In this document: piece by piece, positions 35,667 to 46,830 of the stretch
Numbering within the stretch: the stretch's first letter is position 1
Layout: each line of letters opens with the position of its first letter
From: Hofstenia miamia
Lineage: Eukaryota > Xenacoelomorpha > Acoela
Length of the DNA: 64,000 nt
Assembly: GCA_004352715.1 (NCBI GenBank)
Contig: SCFE01000007.1
Coordinates: forward strand, 614,101 to 678,100
Reading direction: 5' to 3'
Translations under genes and position numbers: made by a program
The notes under the pieces: model-generated
Told to the model about the DNA's origin: nothing
What the model saw: the letters and a program-made list of their open reading frames with translations, nothing else
Databases searched by the model: none

Positions 35667-36186
35667 CTGGATTTTCACAAGTAGTGTTTTAAGAAAATAG
35701 CTAAGGCTAAAAATTTTACTTATTTCTTCGCACACTGCCATACAGTAAAAAAAATTTTCAATTACTTTACGGCAGTGTAGGACCAGTCTTAATCTTAAAC
35801 CTATAAACTTGCATCGTTTACCTTGATGATTTTAGAAAAAGGAAATACTAACAAATTTGATTGAACATGAAGATATTTCGTTTACAAATAGTGTGAATTT
35901 TCTGCGTTGCAACAGTGAATATGTAGAAAAACGAATAAATGCTAATGAGAAAATTCAGAAAAGTATTGATTACAGAAGTTCATTACCAGACATCTACTAC
36001 AATGCGGAGTTAACACTAATGGGATTTCTGAATGTTGCTAAGATCATATCGCATGAAGATGAGCTGGATTACAACATATTAAAAGTATGTCATACAAAAC
36101 CTCATAAAACTAGGTTGTATTCATTCTTATTAACAAAGCCAAACGGAAATTATTTAGACCTATATAATACATTGAGCAGAGAATGA
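32434..36186 (+). CDS. Unassigned three-exon gene, 249 aa
   Basis: I do not recognise the family. Exons: 32434-32613 (60 codons), 33289-33507 (73 codons) and 35836-36186 (116 codons plus TGA). All junctions are phase 0 with strong signals: donors ATC|GTAAGT and AAT|GTAAGT, acceptors TTTCACAG and GATTTTAG. Every exon is open throughout and less AT-rich than its surroundings. Exon 1 encodes a basic N-terminus (MKQIKLKLNKKRSLKPSSR), exon 2 an acidic helical part with C78, ETCPRCS (C86, C89) and H98, which could bind a metal, and exon 3 a mainly helical C-terminus ending YLDLYNTLSRE. No signal peptide or membrane segment is visible, so a soluble, perhaps nuclear, protein is my guess. The ATG may be internal: the frame is open back to a possible acceptor at 32413-32414. 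Intron 2 (2.3 kb) holds a LINE scrap and (TA)n. Confidence 0.65.
34330..34520 (+). mobile_element. LINE C-terminal zinc-finger scrap inside intron 2
   Basis: Frame near 34405-34500 reads NCILCKKEADSEDHLITTCG, the C-x2-C-x8-H-x4-C pattern of the zinc knuckle found C-terminal to the RT of several LINE clades. A stop follows soon after. It lies in the second intron of the 32434-36186 gene. Confidence 0.45.
35632..35663. repeat. (TA)n microsatellite
   Basis: TA run near the end of intron 2 of the three-exon gene. Confidence 0.95.
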
Positions 36187-36785
36187 TACTATTATGAAAA
36201 TTTGAAATCCGAACCCACCTGATTTTAAATTTAAAAGCTACCCGAAAATTTCCATAAGAATTCGATTTGAAAATATCTACCTGAACTTAATATATAGAAT
36301 TCAGTTTTGTGCTTTTAAAGTTAAACACCAACATGCAAACTAATTTAAACGATCCAAGAAGCCGTTTTCAACTGACAATTCAAAAAATATTAACTATAGT
36401 TGTATTAGAAATTTGCTATTGAAATTATAAATGTCTGTTATTTTTTACTGCAACTAACAATAGAATGATTGCAATCGATGATATTTTATCCGAGAAATTC
36501 CTACCCGAACTATAAATTGCAACTAATCCAGTCCTATTTAATGCCCTGAATCAAATCGGGTTAATTCAGTCTATGTTGCCTTCAATACAAGGAGCACAAC
36601 AGTCTGTTTCATTTTTAGATTTAATTGTGTGTGGCAGTATAACGGTTTTATTGAATACTGAACTTTTTAACTAAACAAAAATGATTTTAATCGATAGCTA
36701 TATCGTAGAATAGCATCAAACGAACATTTCTCAATATCTTAATATATTGCTGCTTGTCGTAAGCGTATTTGCAATCGTTTAATAC

Positions 36786-36840
<55 letters not shown>

Positions 36841-39800
36841 AGTATAATTTCAAAATTTATATAAAACGCCTATTACAAAATAACCAAAATGGTCACCGGC
36901 GATTCGAAAGTTTATCTAGAATATGTGTTGATGAAGAAATGTGCCTTCAAATTCTTCTTGGATTCTAACAACGATGTAATTGATCAGATACTTTCTTGTA
37001 GAGCATTCCGCTCGAAAGGGCCACAAACTGAAAAAAGCGGTAATTGATCAGGAGTTTCCACACCACATGTGGTGTGGGATGAAATTTTAACTTGTGAGGG
37101 TTTTTAGGGTGGGCAAAATTCTCAAGACTTACTTCAATAATGAATGCTGCTTGAATAAATCGAAATAAAATTGATTTCATTTTGATATAGTCTAAAGATA
37201 TATATATATATATACTTCGAAATTATTTCAAAATAAAATTTAACATGGTATATATGAAAGACAACTTACTTAAATATTTAATCATTCGAGAAAGTTTTCA
37301 AGAGTGAAATCTAAATAACTGAAGAGATAATGGAAGTTCAATCACATTCTTGGCTTTATATTTTTGAATTTCGGATCATATTAGTGCAAAACCTTTTTAA
37401 AACTGCAACATTAACACAAAAAAGTCTGTTTCTAATTTTTTTTGCTAAATATCACAGCTGCATCTTCAATCCTGCAGAAAGTAGGTCTAGTTGTATTTGC
37501 TCGCAAATTCTCTACAAATATATTGAAGACAAACTTCAAATAAAAACAGGCAAAGAATATCTTCATTATATGAGAGCTGTCAAGAAAAATTTGGTTAATT
37601 TTCCAATTTTATTATATATATATATTGTTTTTTTTGTCAAATCACCCACATATATTTTTATATATATATACATATATATATACATGTATATCCAATATAC
37701 AGGGCGAATGAAATGTGCAATATTTAACGTTTATGTGACGACTTGATTCTCCATTGGTCAATTTTTAACCAAATTTTTACAACATTATCCTTTTAGGCCT
37801 AATATTGCCAATGAGTTTAAAAAAAATTAAAAATTTTTTTAAGATTTACATACTAAATATAATTTGCATATTATTAAATGTAACTGTTTATTAAGATTCC
37901 TTTTCTCAATTTCTTTACTTATTGTGCATAGCCCTATTTCTACTATAAAGTAATAAACCGCTTTGCCAACATTTTTGAAGTTTCATCAAATGCTGTTAAC
38001 AGTGGCGTCAAACCCCTTAAAAATCAGGACCTTGAAGTTCAAAAATATTTTATGTGAGAGTTGCTAAAGAATTAGACACCATTAAACTCAAACACCTTTG
38101 GAATTTCATAATTTTTTACAATTTCTTAAAAAAGTTTTAAGCACTCATAACTCACGAGTTCACCACAGCTTTCCTCACATGTGCTCTAAACCTTAGAATT
38201 ACAAAATATGAATGTTAGGTGTGAAATTAATCGAAGTATTTTTTAAGAAAACGAAATTTTCAACAATAAATTTTCAAATACTTCAGCCACTGGAATATGT
38301 CTTAGTATAAATTGTTTCAGTAGGTTTGTGCACATTCACCAATAGATGTGTCCATGTCTAACGATTTCCAACTTTCCTATTAGTCTTGGAGAAATTTCTT
38401 TGAAAATGTGTAAACAACACCAGGTTATTTTAGATTAAATTATTTATGAATTTTTTTAAAATCTGCAAAAACAAAACAATAGAGTTGTCTTCTCTTTTAC
38501 TTACGTTTTTAAATTTTAAGCTCGCCCAGATCCGTTTTAGGTGCCATGGTCACTGACTTGTTGGGTTTGAGCAGTCTAGCTTCTTAAAGAAATGATTGGG
38601 GTTAGCTGATGCCCGGAATGGGATTAAAAAATCATGATAATATGAACGTTAATTATAGGGAATAATTTTAAAGAATTTTAAGAAATCAAAATCTTCATCA
38701 TAAAATAATTTGTTTTCAAATACGTCAGTAAATCCAATTTTGTACAAATTTTCACTATTTTATGGGTTCGCACTCACCAACAATTTGCAAATTTGGAGAA
38801 AAGCGTTTGTGAAAAACGGCTTCTTTAAGGATAATCACTGAGTGACATTTTTTAAAAATGATTAAGCTTCGCTTAGACTGGTAATTTTTTCAGTCACGAA
38901 CGTTTCTTTTTAATCTAGCACAATTTAGATATTTAATGTTTCTTTAAAAATAGTTGGATGTAATCAGTTTAAACTTCAATTTAATAATACATAAAATATA
39001 CTCTCAAAAGCCCAAACAAGAATTCATTTGCTTCAGTACACAATCATGTTTCATGAAAACGATTTCTTGCAAAGATGTAGTTTTCAATGTGAAATCTGGC
39101 AAGATATTATACTTATAGCATTATACTAAATTTGTACGCATGTTATACGTTTTGACAACGTCAAAAAACTAAAAAAAAATATTTGTATATAATTGCTTTG
39201 AATAAAGAACAATAAGCTTCTGCAACATTTGTCATGAGTCAAAATAATGCCAAATTCAAGAAAGTTTAAAAATTCGTGCATGCTAAAGTATTTTTGGTCC
39301 AAGGATGGTTATTATTTAACTTTTAGCTTTTTCAGTTAACAGCTTTTCTTTAAAGGCAGGCTCCTTTTCGGAAGACATGAGAATTGCTAGCTGGCTTCTT
39401 CAAATTTGAAAGAATGTAATACATTTGCTTAATTTGATTTTAAAAAATTGTCTTGTTCTGCAACATTGATATTTTTTTGAAAAGACATTTTCAACATTTA
39501 TTGGCCTTTTCTTGTTTTGTTGAAATACCCTAAAATTTGAGTCGAAATTCATTTTGCAGATAGCTTCTTGGTTATAAATATAGAAGCATTGTATTTTTTA
39601 TTATTATTATTAATGATCTAAAATCTCATTTGTGAATTACTGACATAATAATCTAGAAGTTTCTATTAAAAGTACAATAATTAAAAAAATTTGTAGCAAT
39701 TTATTATATAGTATACTAAAATGACAGAAAAGTTTAAAAAAGCAGATGATATTTTGATAACATCACAGACAAAAATTTCAGTTTTCAAAAAACAGGGGGC

Positions 39801-41640
39801 TTGAGCACTCCTAGCCCCCTCCCCCTCCCCTTCTAGGCTTGTTAGAATGTATTGAAGGCTTTGATATTGCACATCTATGGTGATTTGTGCTAAAAATTAT
39901 TCCTGTGCCTGAATTACAAAATATTGGAAATTATTTTCAATGACAATTTCGATTTTCGTAAAAAAATGAGAATTCTTCCGAAAGCTAAAGTTCTATATTG
40001 AGGCAGTCTAATTTCCATCGAAAGACAAACTATCCTCAAATGCCTTGCTTTCTGTAGGTAAACTTCCTGAGCCCAGTTCAGGCGCGTTGCTCTCCTTAAT
40101 TTTAGAGGTTGATGAGTAGTAGGACGGTTTTCCAACTGTGCTCAAAAAATGGTAAAAATAGAGTACAGGCAATTCTTTCTCTATTTTCGTTTGATTTATG
40201 GGCGCTTAAAATTTTTTCAAAAATCCATCACAGATTTTCAACAACTCTAAATAGAATTGAGTGTAGGCCCGTTTTTAGAGAGAGTCCAAAGATTTCAGAA
40301 TCCCCAATCACGAAAAAATAACAAAACTGTTCGTATCGTTAAGCCAAACAATCAATTATTATAAAAACAAATATTGATGTAGGGAACAGAAACTGTCAGT
40401 AGAAGCGAGAAAAATTACAATCAAAACAAAATAAATCAATTTCTAAAATATTACGTTCCTCACAACTAATTTTAAGTGTAATATTAAACAAATTTAGAAA
40501 AATGTTTACTTCCTATTGTAGTAAGCAAAGGCTAGATGATTTCCTACACATTTCTCCATGCCAGATTTTTTCCAAAAATAGAAACATGAGTCATACTTTT
40601 TGTAAATGGGGCCTGGAAGCCCTCTTCAAAAATTTATATTTAAGACACCCCTGAGTATGTGTGCTCATATGGAGAAATTGAGAACAGCGTTTTTGTAAAT
40701 GTTGTAGCCATCTAACGGATCAATTTGAAAATGTATATTGCCAGCAAAATTAAAATTTACAATTTATGCTGACAGAAAATGCTTTGTAGGAATTAATTAT
40801 AGCATTCTCTTATCGAATGCCAGCAAGGCTGTTACCATAAATATTTAGCGCGTTGCAAAATGAATCAATAACAACCTATAAAAGCTTTTATGAACATTTT
40901 CTAAACAGTGGATATAGGTATTTTGACATCTACGTCTAAACAAACAAAACCGTTAATCCTATTTAAATATTGCAACTATGAGATGAACTTGTTCAATGCA
41001 TATAGAACAATTTTGTATACTGTAAACTATCTTGCTTTATTTGAGTTTGCATGAAAATTACATTAAGAATGAAGGCAATTCATAAAAATTAATAGTTTGT
41101 CTAGCGGCATATTTAAATCAATCNACCTTTGGAAATTTTAATATTTCTTCATGGGTTTCGTATTATTAAATTTAAACAAAAAATGTTGTATAAAAATGTA
41201 CTTCTAAAGGCAATTTCAAAATCAAGCAGGAAGCCACAGTTTTTGCTCATTAACAATGCCGGAAAGACAATAAGCCCACATGCTAAGCTGCTATAATAGT
41301 CTGCTTTTGGAAATTCGAATTTTCTCCTAGAGGCATTTCTAGGAATTATTTACATGTATTAAGATAGGCATTATTTTTCGCCATCTTGCGGTTGAATTGT
41401 ATTTTAGATTTCATTCTCGAGTGCACTAATTTCTCCATATGTTTTAAACGTTGCTGAAATTACGTATTTAAACATAAACTTTATCTATTACATTGCTGTG
41501 CAAAACTAAAAAATGAATTTTCAAAAATGTATAATTTCTAACAATCAAAATTGTGAAAATTACTTATGACAGTAAATTACTTTCGATGTCGAATTGAATT
41601 TATCAATTCTACTGTGTAGGTATCCACACAGCATGCAAAG
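36187..41640. other. Long intergenic stretch, mostly featureless
   Basis: Contains an (ATT)n tract (36783-36839), short TA-rich tracts (37199-37214, 37660-37690) and a 39800-39840 run of CCCCCTCCCCCTCCCC-like sequence. A frame open at 37330-37746 was considered: its first 280 bases could hold an exon (a CACAG acceptor at 37457 and a helical KYIEDKLQIKTGKEYLHYM stretch), but its end is translated microsatellite and no family is recognised. A single N lies at 41124. Confidence 0.4.
36783..36839. repeat. (ATT)n trinucleotide microsatellite
   Basis: About 18 uninterrupted ATT units. Confidence 0.97.
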
Positions 41641-41976
41641 ATGGATGTCGAAAATGAAGATTCCTCAGATGCCATCCTCCATTGGATATTCTATATTTTG
41701 CACATTATTGTGGATCAGTTTTTGCCAATTCTTCAAACACGCATTCACTCCTTAGAAAAAGAAACTCTCAATGAAAGACAGCTGCTAGGGCAATTTGAGG
41801 CTCACCCCTCCAGTTTCTCTCTGTCAATTTGTTCTGAAAAACTTAGATCAATTTATTCTAAGAACTTAAAGCAATGTCATAATGATGTTACTAGATTCCA
41901 AGAAGAGTTCAAACTCCTCAAACAGGATGAATTTCTCACTTCTTTTGAAAGCTTAAGCTTTGCTACTTTACATTGA
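41641..41976 (+). CDS. Unassigned 111-residue reading frame, possibly a terminal exon
   Basis: Open from ATG at 41641 to TGA at 41974-41976, less AT-rich than the flanks and without translated simple repeats. The product is hydrophobic early (AILHWIFYILHIIVDQFLP) and then helical and charged (LEKETLNERQLLGQFEAHP, FQEEFKLLKQDEF), which suggests a short amphipathic or single-membrane-segment protein with a coiled-coil tail. Upstream, the frame is open back to a possible acceptor ending TGTGTAG at 41619, or CCACACAG at 41631, so it may be the last exon of a longer gene whose other exons I could not find. No family recognised. Confidence 0.35.
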   Translation: MDVENEDSSDAILHWIFYILHIIVDQFLPILQTRIHSLEKETLNERQLLGQFEAHPSSFSLSICSEKLRSIYSKNLKQCHNDVTRFQEEFKLLKQDEFLTSFESLSFATLH

Positions 41977-44440
41977 ACATAAGCTTCTAATTTTTCTTAT
42001 AATTTATTTTGTGTTTTAAGTTCACTGAAGTGATCTTGTTCAATGTTTAAAGAATATTTTAATTTTAACATTTAGTTTTTTTATGTTTCATCTAGAGAAG
42101 AAACACATTTCTTAGATAACAATTTTATTAAATTATTATAGAAATTCCGTAGAAATTAGTGAAAATTTACATTTTCCTTATTCATTAATCAGCTTTTAAT
42201 CTATATAACTAAGAGTCATTTTGCTGTTGAAACAAAATTTAATATTATTGTCCTTAATTTCTTCTAACTCTTTTTAAAACTAGTCGCATTTTCACAATTA
42301 CTTTCATAAACGTAGTTTAATAGTCATTGAAATTATAAAAGAAATTCTAAAGTGTATAATTTACAAACACATTTGAAATCAATGCGCTTCTCAAATTGCA
42401 AAATCACTTGAAGTTTACTAAGATGGTTGAGTTTATTAATGGTACAAGTGATTTTCTAAAAAAGTTAAGAGAATCTGTGAAATTCTGCAAAACTGTGAGA
42501 AACCCATATCTATATATCCTTTTATATTGAAATTTTAGCATTTACTCAGGCAATATTTAAATGGGTTATTAAAACTAGTAATTTTTCATTGGCAATTTTT
42601 TATTCAATTCTCCTAAATATTTGCAAAAAAAATTTTAATTTTCTAGAATATTGACAATAAAAAATATAGTATGGTGACTAAAAATCTAGAAAAATAGTGC
42701 AAAAAATAGAATTAAACTTCTTACTATAAGCTAATAATTCACATGAGTAAAATACTTGGTAATAAGTTGTTCATTATAGATTCTTTGTATTACAAATGGG
42801 ATACACCAAATTATTTGAATTAATTTCTAAATGCATTTAAAATAATCTTGAAAGTAAAGAAGTTCCGTCAAAAAACTTAAAACTTTGAGTTTGTAAATTC
42901 TAACAGCAAACATGGCAGGAGACAGAATTATGGAATGGAAGGCATGTGTAAAATTATTCTTATCTGAATTGAGTAATTTACGTTTTTCAATTAGTAAGAG
43001 CAAAATGGGCTTTATATGGGTAAGTAATTGTCTAGGAATGTTTGTATAAGTTTTCGTTGAAATTGGAGTCATATTCAAGTATGCAATTTACAATATTAGA
43101 GAGAAATTAAGAAAAAAAATAATGTCAAATATTTATTTTCTAAAGGCAATGTTAATTGTTTGACATCAATACCAACGCGTAGTTGCTTGAAAAATGATAA
43201 CAAGAAAGGTTCTTTTGTTAACTGAATTGTAACCAAATATTTTAAACTAAAATTACTATTCTCAGTGATACAATTGTAGATAAAGTTTAATTTCAACTGG
43301 GAGTTCATTCTGGTTATTATATTTCAGGTTAAGAATGTTATTATATGTCGGATCAAGGCCTACTGCAATCACGGCCTGGTGATTTGCAGCAAAATTAACA
43401 AAAATGAGGCCGCAAATACACTTCGCCACAGATCAAGATTTGTTCCAACAAATCATTTTAAGTAACCAAATTAAAGAATTAGACATTGTACACATCTATT
43501 CACTTTTTGGAGCGCTTTGAAATTGCAAAACCACTTTCAAATATAATGAAGCCATTAACAATAAACACATCTTTCTGCATATCGAAATTTATGATTTGAC
43601 CTCATAAAAATCAGAGAATATAGATCTACACAAGCAGAAATGTGGATCTAAGCTTTCGACTTTCAGATGAAATATTTCTAGAAATTTAATTTACTTCTTT
43701 ACCTGTGAAAACCTTTAATTGTTTGATGAACCCCACTTTTGTTGTCATGCAAATATAATTGCTGTAATTCCACAAATTTTATGGGAATTTTCGGTATTCT
43801 TTGTATTGCAAATTTGGAGAAAATTTTACACCAATTCCTTACTTGCAAGGATCTAATAGCTTCTGCAACTGCAGCGGCATTCTTAGCACAACAGATTCCA
43901 AGAATATATTCCTAATTAGCAACTTATTAATGAACGAGCTTAAAGAAAATTTCGAATTTATGTGATGATTTAAATCATTTTTTGGAAACATTTTGGAAAA
44001 TCTTAATGTGAAAGACAAAGTTACAAAATGAACTCTCAATTCGGAAATTGCCTTAGTTTATTTTTTAATGACCATGATAAAATGGTCCGAGTGTTGAAGC
44101 AGCACAGTTGAATATCATAGAACAACAAAAGCTTAGAATTACAAAATATAGATTCTACAACTACATTTCAAAATTATAGCGTGCCTCTTAGAATATCATT
44201 TATCATTTTTACAAAATTCAAAAATTGTCTTAGTATCCCTAAAATACATCAATTAAGTGTGCAAAAACAAATACTTTATCAGAAAAAAGCCAAAGCTCTC
44301 GTTTTTTAAGTATTCGTAAGAGTTCTTGAATTATATTCTCCAAGATCCTTCAAATATTTATAAATGCACTTTAAGGATTGTTAGCAAAATGTTCTCGCTA
44401 ATAGAATAACTAATGGAATTTGTTTGTAAATGAAAGCAAG
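41977..44440. other. AT-rich intergenic stretch
   Basis: No gene or recognisable element. The scattered 60-80-codon open frames here (for example 42827-43308 and 43839-44039, minus strand) have no domain signatures. Confidence 0.5.
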
Positions 44441-44454
44441 GCAAAGTGTTCGGT

Positions 44455-44690
44455 CTGAATTCAAGATTTTGAGCTTCGAGTTCGAGAATTTTTTTGCAGA
44501 AAATTTCGAGTTCGATTGAGTTTTTTCTAATTCTAAAATATTAATTTTACAATAATTCCGAGGTTTGTAAGCTAAAAAATTATTTGCGTCTGGTAAAGAA
44601 GTTTTTCGATTGAATTAAAGTTTTAATGATTTCTTTTCCGACTTTTTTTTCGATCGAGTTCTACGAACTCGTTCGATTTCGAGTTTTTAG
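44455..44690. repeat. Dispersed TCGAGTTCGA-type words with a short hairpin
   Basis: TTCGAGTTCGAG, TTCGAGTTCGATTGAG and CGATCGAGTTCTACGAACTC recur over about 230 bp. The last contains a perfect 7-bp inverted repeat (CGAGTTC / GAACTCG) with a 3-base loop. The CpG density is higher than in the surroundings. Origin unknown. Confidence 0.5.
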
Positions 44691-44721
44691 CATTCCAAGT
44701 ACCTGAAATACCTAAATATCA

Positions 44722-44857
44722 AGCCATTAATGGACCGACAATGGGCCATTGAAGTTGCCATTGATGGCCATTATTGGCAGATCACCGCCGGGGAATTAAT
44801 GGGCCAATAATGATCAATTCATGAACCATTGGTGAGCCAAAAGTGACCCATTAGTGG
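44722..44857. repeat. Cluster of imperfect GGCCATTAATGGCC palindromes
   Basis: Within about 135 bp the words GCCATTAATGG, GGGCCATTGAAG, GCCATTGATGGCC, GGCCATTATTGG, AATTAATGGGCC, ACCATTGGTGAGCC and CCCATTAGTGGC follow one another. CCATTAATGG is its own reverse complement, so the array is a chain of short dyads. It is much GC-richer than its neighbours. Confidence 0.6.
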
Positions 44858-45080
44858 CAAACAGTAGGTTTTGATAGCAAAACATTATTATTATGTATAA
44901 AACAATAACTTTATATATCTAAGAAGCTCAAACATTGCTGTTTGAACATACACAAATCCAACAAAGCATTTTCAGTACAAACATTTAATAGACATTTGAA
45001 AGAATGTCTTGTTTATAAATGATAACAATAAACATATAAATCCGACAACTTTAACAAAAATTTTAAATTTTCAAATTATA

Positions 45081-45750
45081 GTTGGCTGCAAAAAAATGAG
45101 ACTAGAAAAAAGGCATATTCCTTTGAAACTACTGAACGTAACAACTCAAAGGTAAGATTTTAAAGATACATTAAAGGACTATAAGTAAAAAGCATCAAAG
45201 TCTAATTTGTTTTCCTCCTGTAGAAATAACTTCATTCAAACGAACTGAAACTGATTTCATTAAATTGGACTTCATTTCAGATGTCAAAATGTGTTGACTT
45301 TCTTGGATTTTTTCTTTTAAATCGGATATATTTTTCGGATTTTTCTTCTCAACGTCATTTTTCAATATCTGCCACACGTTTTCGATTGGAGAAAGATCAG
45401 CAGAACTTGGTGGCCATTGCAAAAACTGGATATTATTTTCAGAAAACCAATTTTTTGTCTTTGCTTACGTGTGCGGGGTTGCTCCGTCCTGTTGGAGTAT
45501 CCATCCATCATCATATAAAGCATCAGCATAAGGCATAAATTCAGCTATAATTTGGAAATATCTTTGACTGTTGATTGTGGCTTTTCCGTCTAAAATTTTC
45601 AAATAAAACCCACGATAGGAAAGTGCTCCCCAAACCATAATTTTTTGGTCGAAATTTGGAACCGCTTTTGTTGGTCTTGGACATTTCTTTGACGACCACA
45701 CGACTTTGTTTCTGTGTAGTTGAAATACGCACTCATCAGTTAACAATTAA
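45081..45750 (-). mobile_element. 5'-truncated Tc1-like transposon, DD34E transposase with one in-frame stop
   Basis: The minus-strand frame 45746-45195 encodes the catalytic domain: first Asp in LTDECVFQLHR, second in LQQDGATPHT, Glu in SADLSPIENVW. I count 34 positions between the second Asp and the Glu, as expected for Tc1. One TAA (between TPHT and AKTKNW) interrupts the frame. The 3' terminus GTTGGCTGCAAAAAAATGAG follows a TA at 45079-45080. The N-terminal DNA-binding part and the other terminus are absent. Confidence 0.8.
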
Positions 45751-46499
45751 GCGCATGACAGATTTCGTTTGACATTTGAAATTTACGCCCTTTAAGTAAG
45801 TGTGAAATCTTTAATTTTGTAAATATACATTTATAGTAGTTTGTAGTATTTGTTTGCTTGTTTATTTTAGCAATACATTTGCTTGACTCATTATTATTAT
45901 TAGTAGTAGTAGTAGTAGTAGTGTAGCGATTTTGAAGTCAAAACATTGTCAATGCAAAGAACCTTATAAGAATGATGGCTAATAGTAAACTTAATATAAC
46001 CTTACCTCGCTTCAGTGCAATCATCTATGTTATCATTAGGCCTAACGTCATGAAAAACCTGTCATTTTGGTTATAATAAGCTACTTTGAGTTTCATCATT
46101 TCTTATGTACATGTAAATCTGAGGAAAAGACTAATACTAAAATGATAAAAAAAATAGGCATTTCCAAGAGAATTTATTTGTACATCATATAGTTTAGAAG
46201 CAACTCAATAGACAACATCGAGTTGTTTTTGATGGACTCTATTAAAGTCTTTATGCAGAATCACGAAAATTGATTTCTTCAAAAGCTTGAATCTTGCAAT
46301 TATTCGCATTACCAGCAATGACATGCCGCAAAGTTTTGAGTCTGAGAGTCTTTCCGTTATGGAGGCATGTAGATATTCAAAATGATAACTAATGAATAAG
46401 TCGAAGGTAAATACTTATGCCGCCTTTTAACAACTTGAAGTTCAAGATCTGGTGTGATATCAATCTGAGTGTCGGAGGTTCATTCATACACTAAACTTT
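45751..46499. repeat. Stretch with (ATT)n/(AGT)n microsatellite
   Basis: A compound ATT then AGT trinucleotide repeat lies at about 45890-45921. Nothing else is recognised. Confidence 0.6.
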
Positions 46500-46830
46500 A
46501 TCAATATATGTCAGAAGTCAGCATCCACCATCTTTAACCATTGTTTCCAGAGCTGCTTGAGAGATTTAAGATCACCTTGCAGATGATATCCAAAAAATTT
46601 TTGCACTAGTTACCTGGATGATAGACATGATAGGCGAAGGAAGGATAGCAGAAGGAATAGAGGAAACGATTTCTCTTGTTTTACTAAGATTTAAAGTCAT
46701 TGTTTCTTGAACACAATTCCAGTATATGGAGGATTGCTTCCTTAGACCTGTTTCTCTCTATTATGAGTACTAACAGAGGATCCTATAATAATAGAATAAG
46801 AATCATCGCGGTCGTTACCTGATGAAATAA
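46500..46830 (-). mobile_element. Probable LINE RT C-terminal scrap
   Basis: The minus strand gives, across frames, NNDFKS..KTREIV, then SAIL/PSPI..IIQV..AKIF and GYHLQGDLKSLKQLWKQW. This resembles the region after the YADD motif in LINE polymerases (N-x-L-x-x-x-x-K-T-x-E-I-V, then I-L-G-V). Frames are broken and support is moderate. Confidence 0.4.

Noticed and set aside
35857-36186. Separate single-exon gene starting inside exon 3 of the unassigned gene
   Set aside because: The frame is open back to a good acceptor at 35835 and continues two upstream exons in phase 0. The apparent start is a TTG codon.
37330-37746. 138-codon plus-strand gene
   Set aside because: The last third is translated TA repeat, no family is recognised, and the possible internal splice sites are weak.
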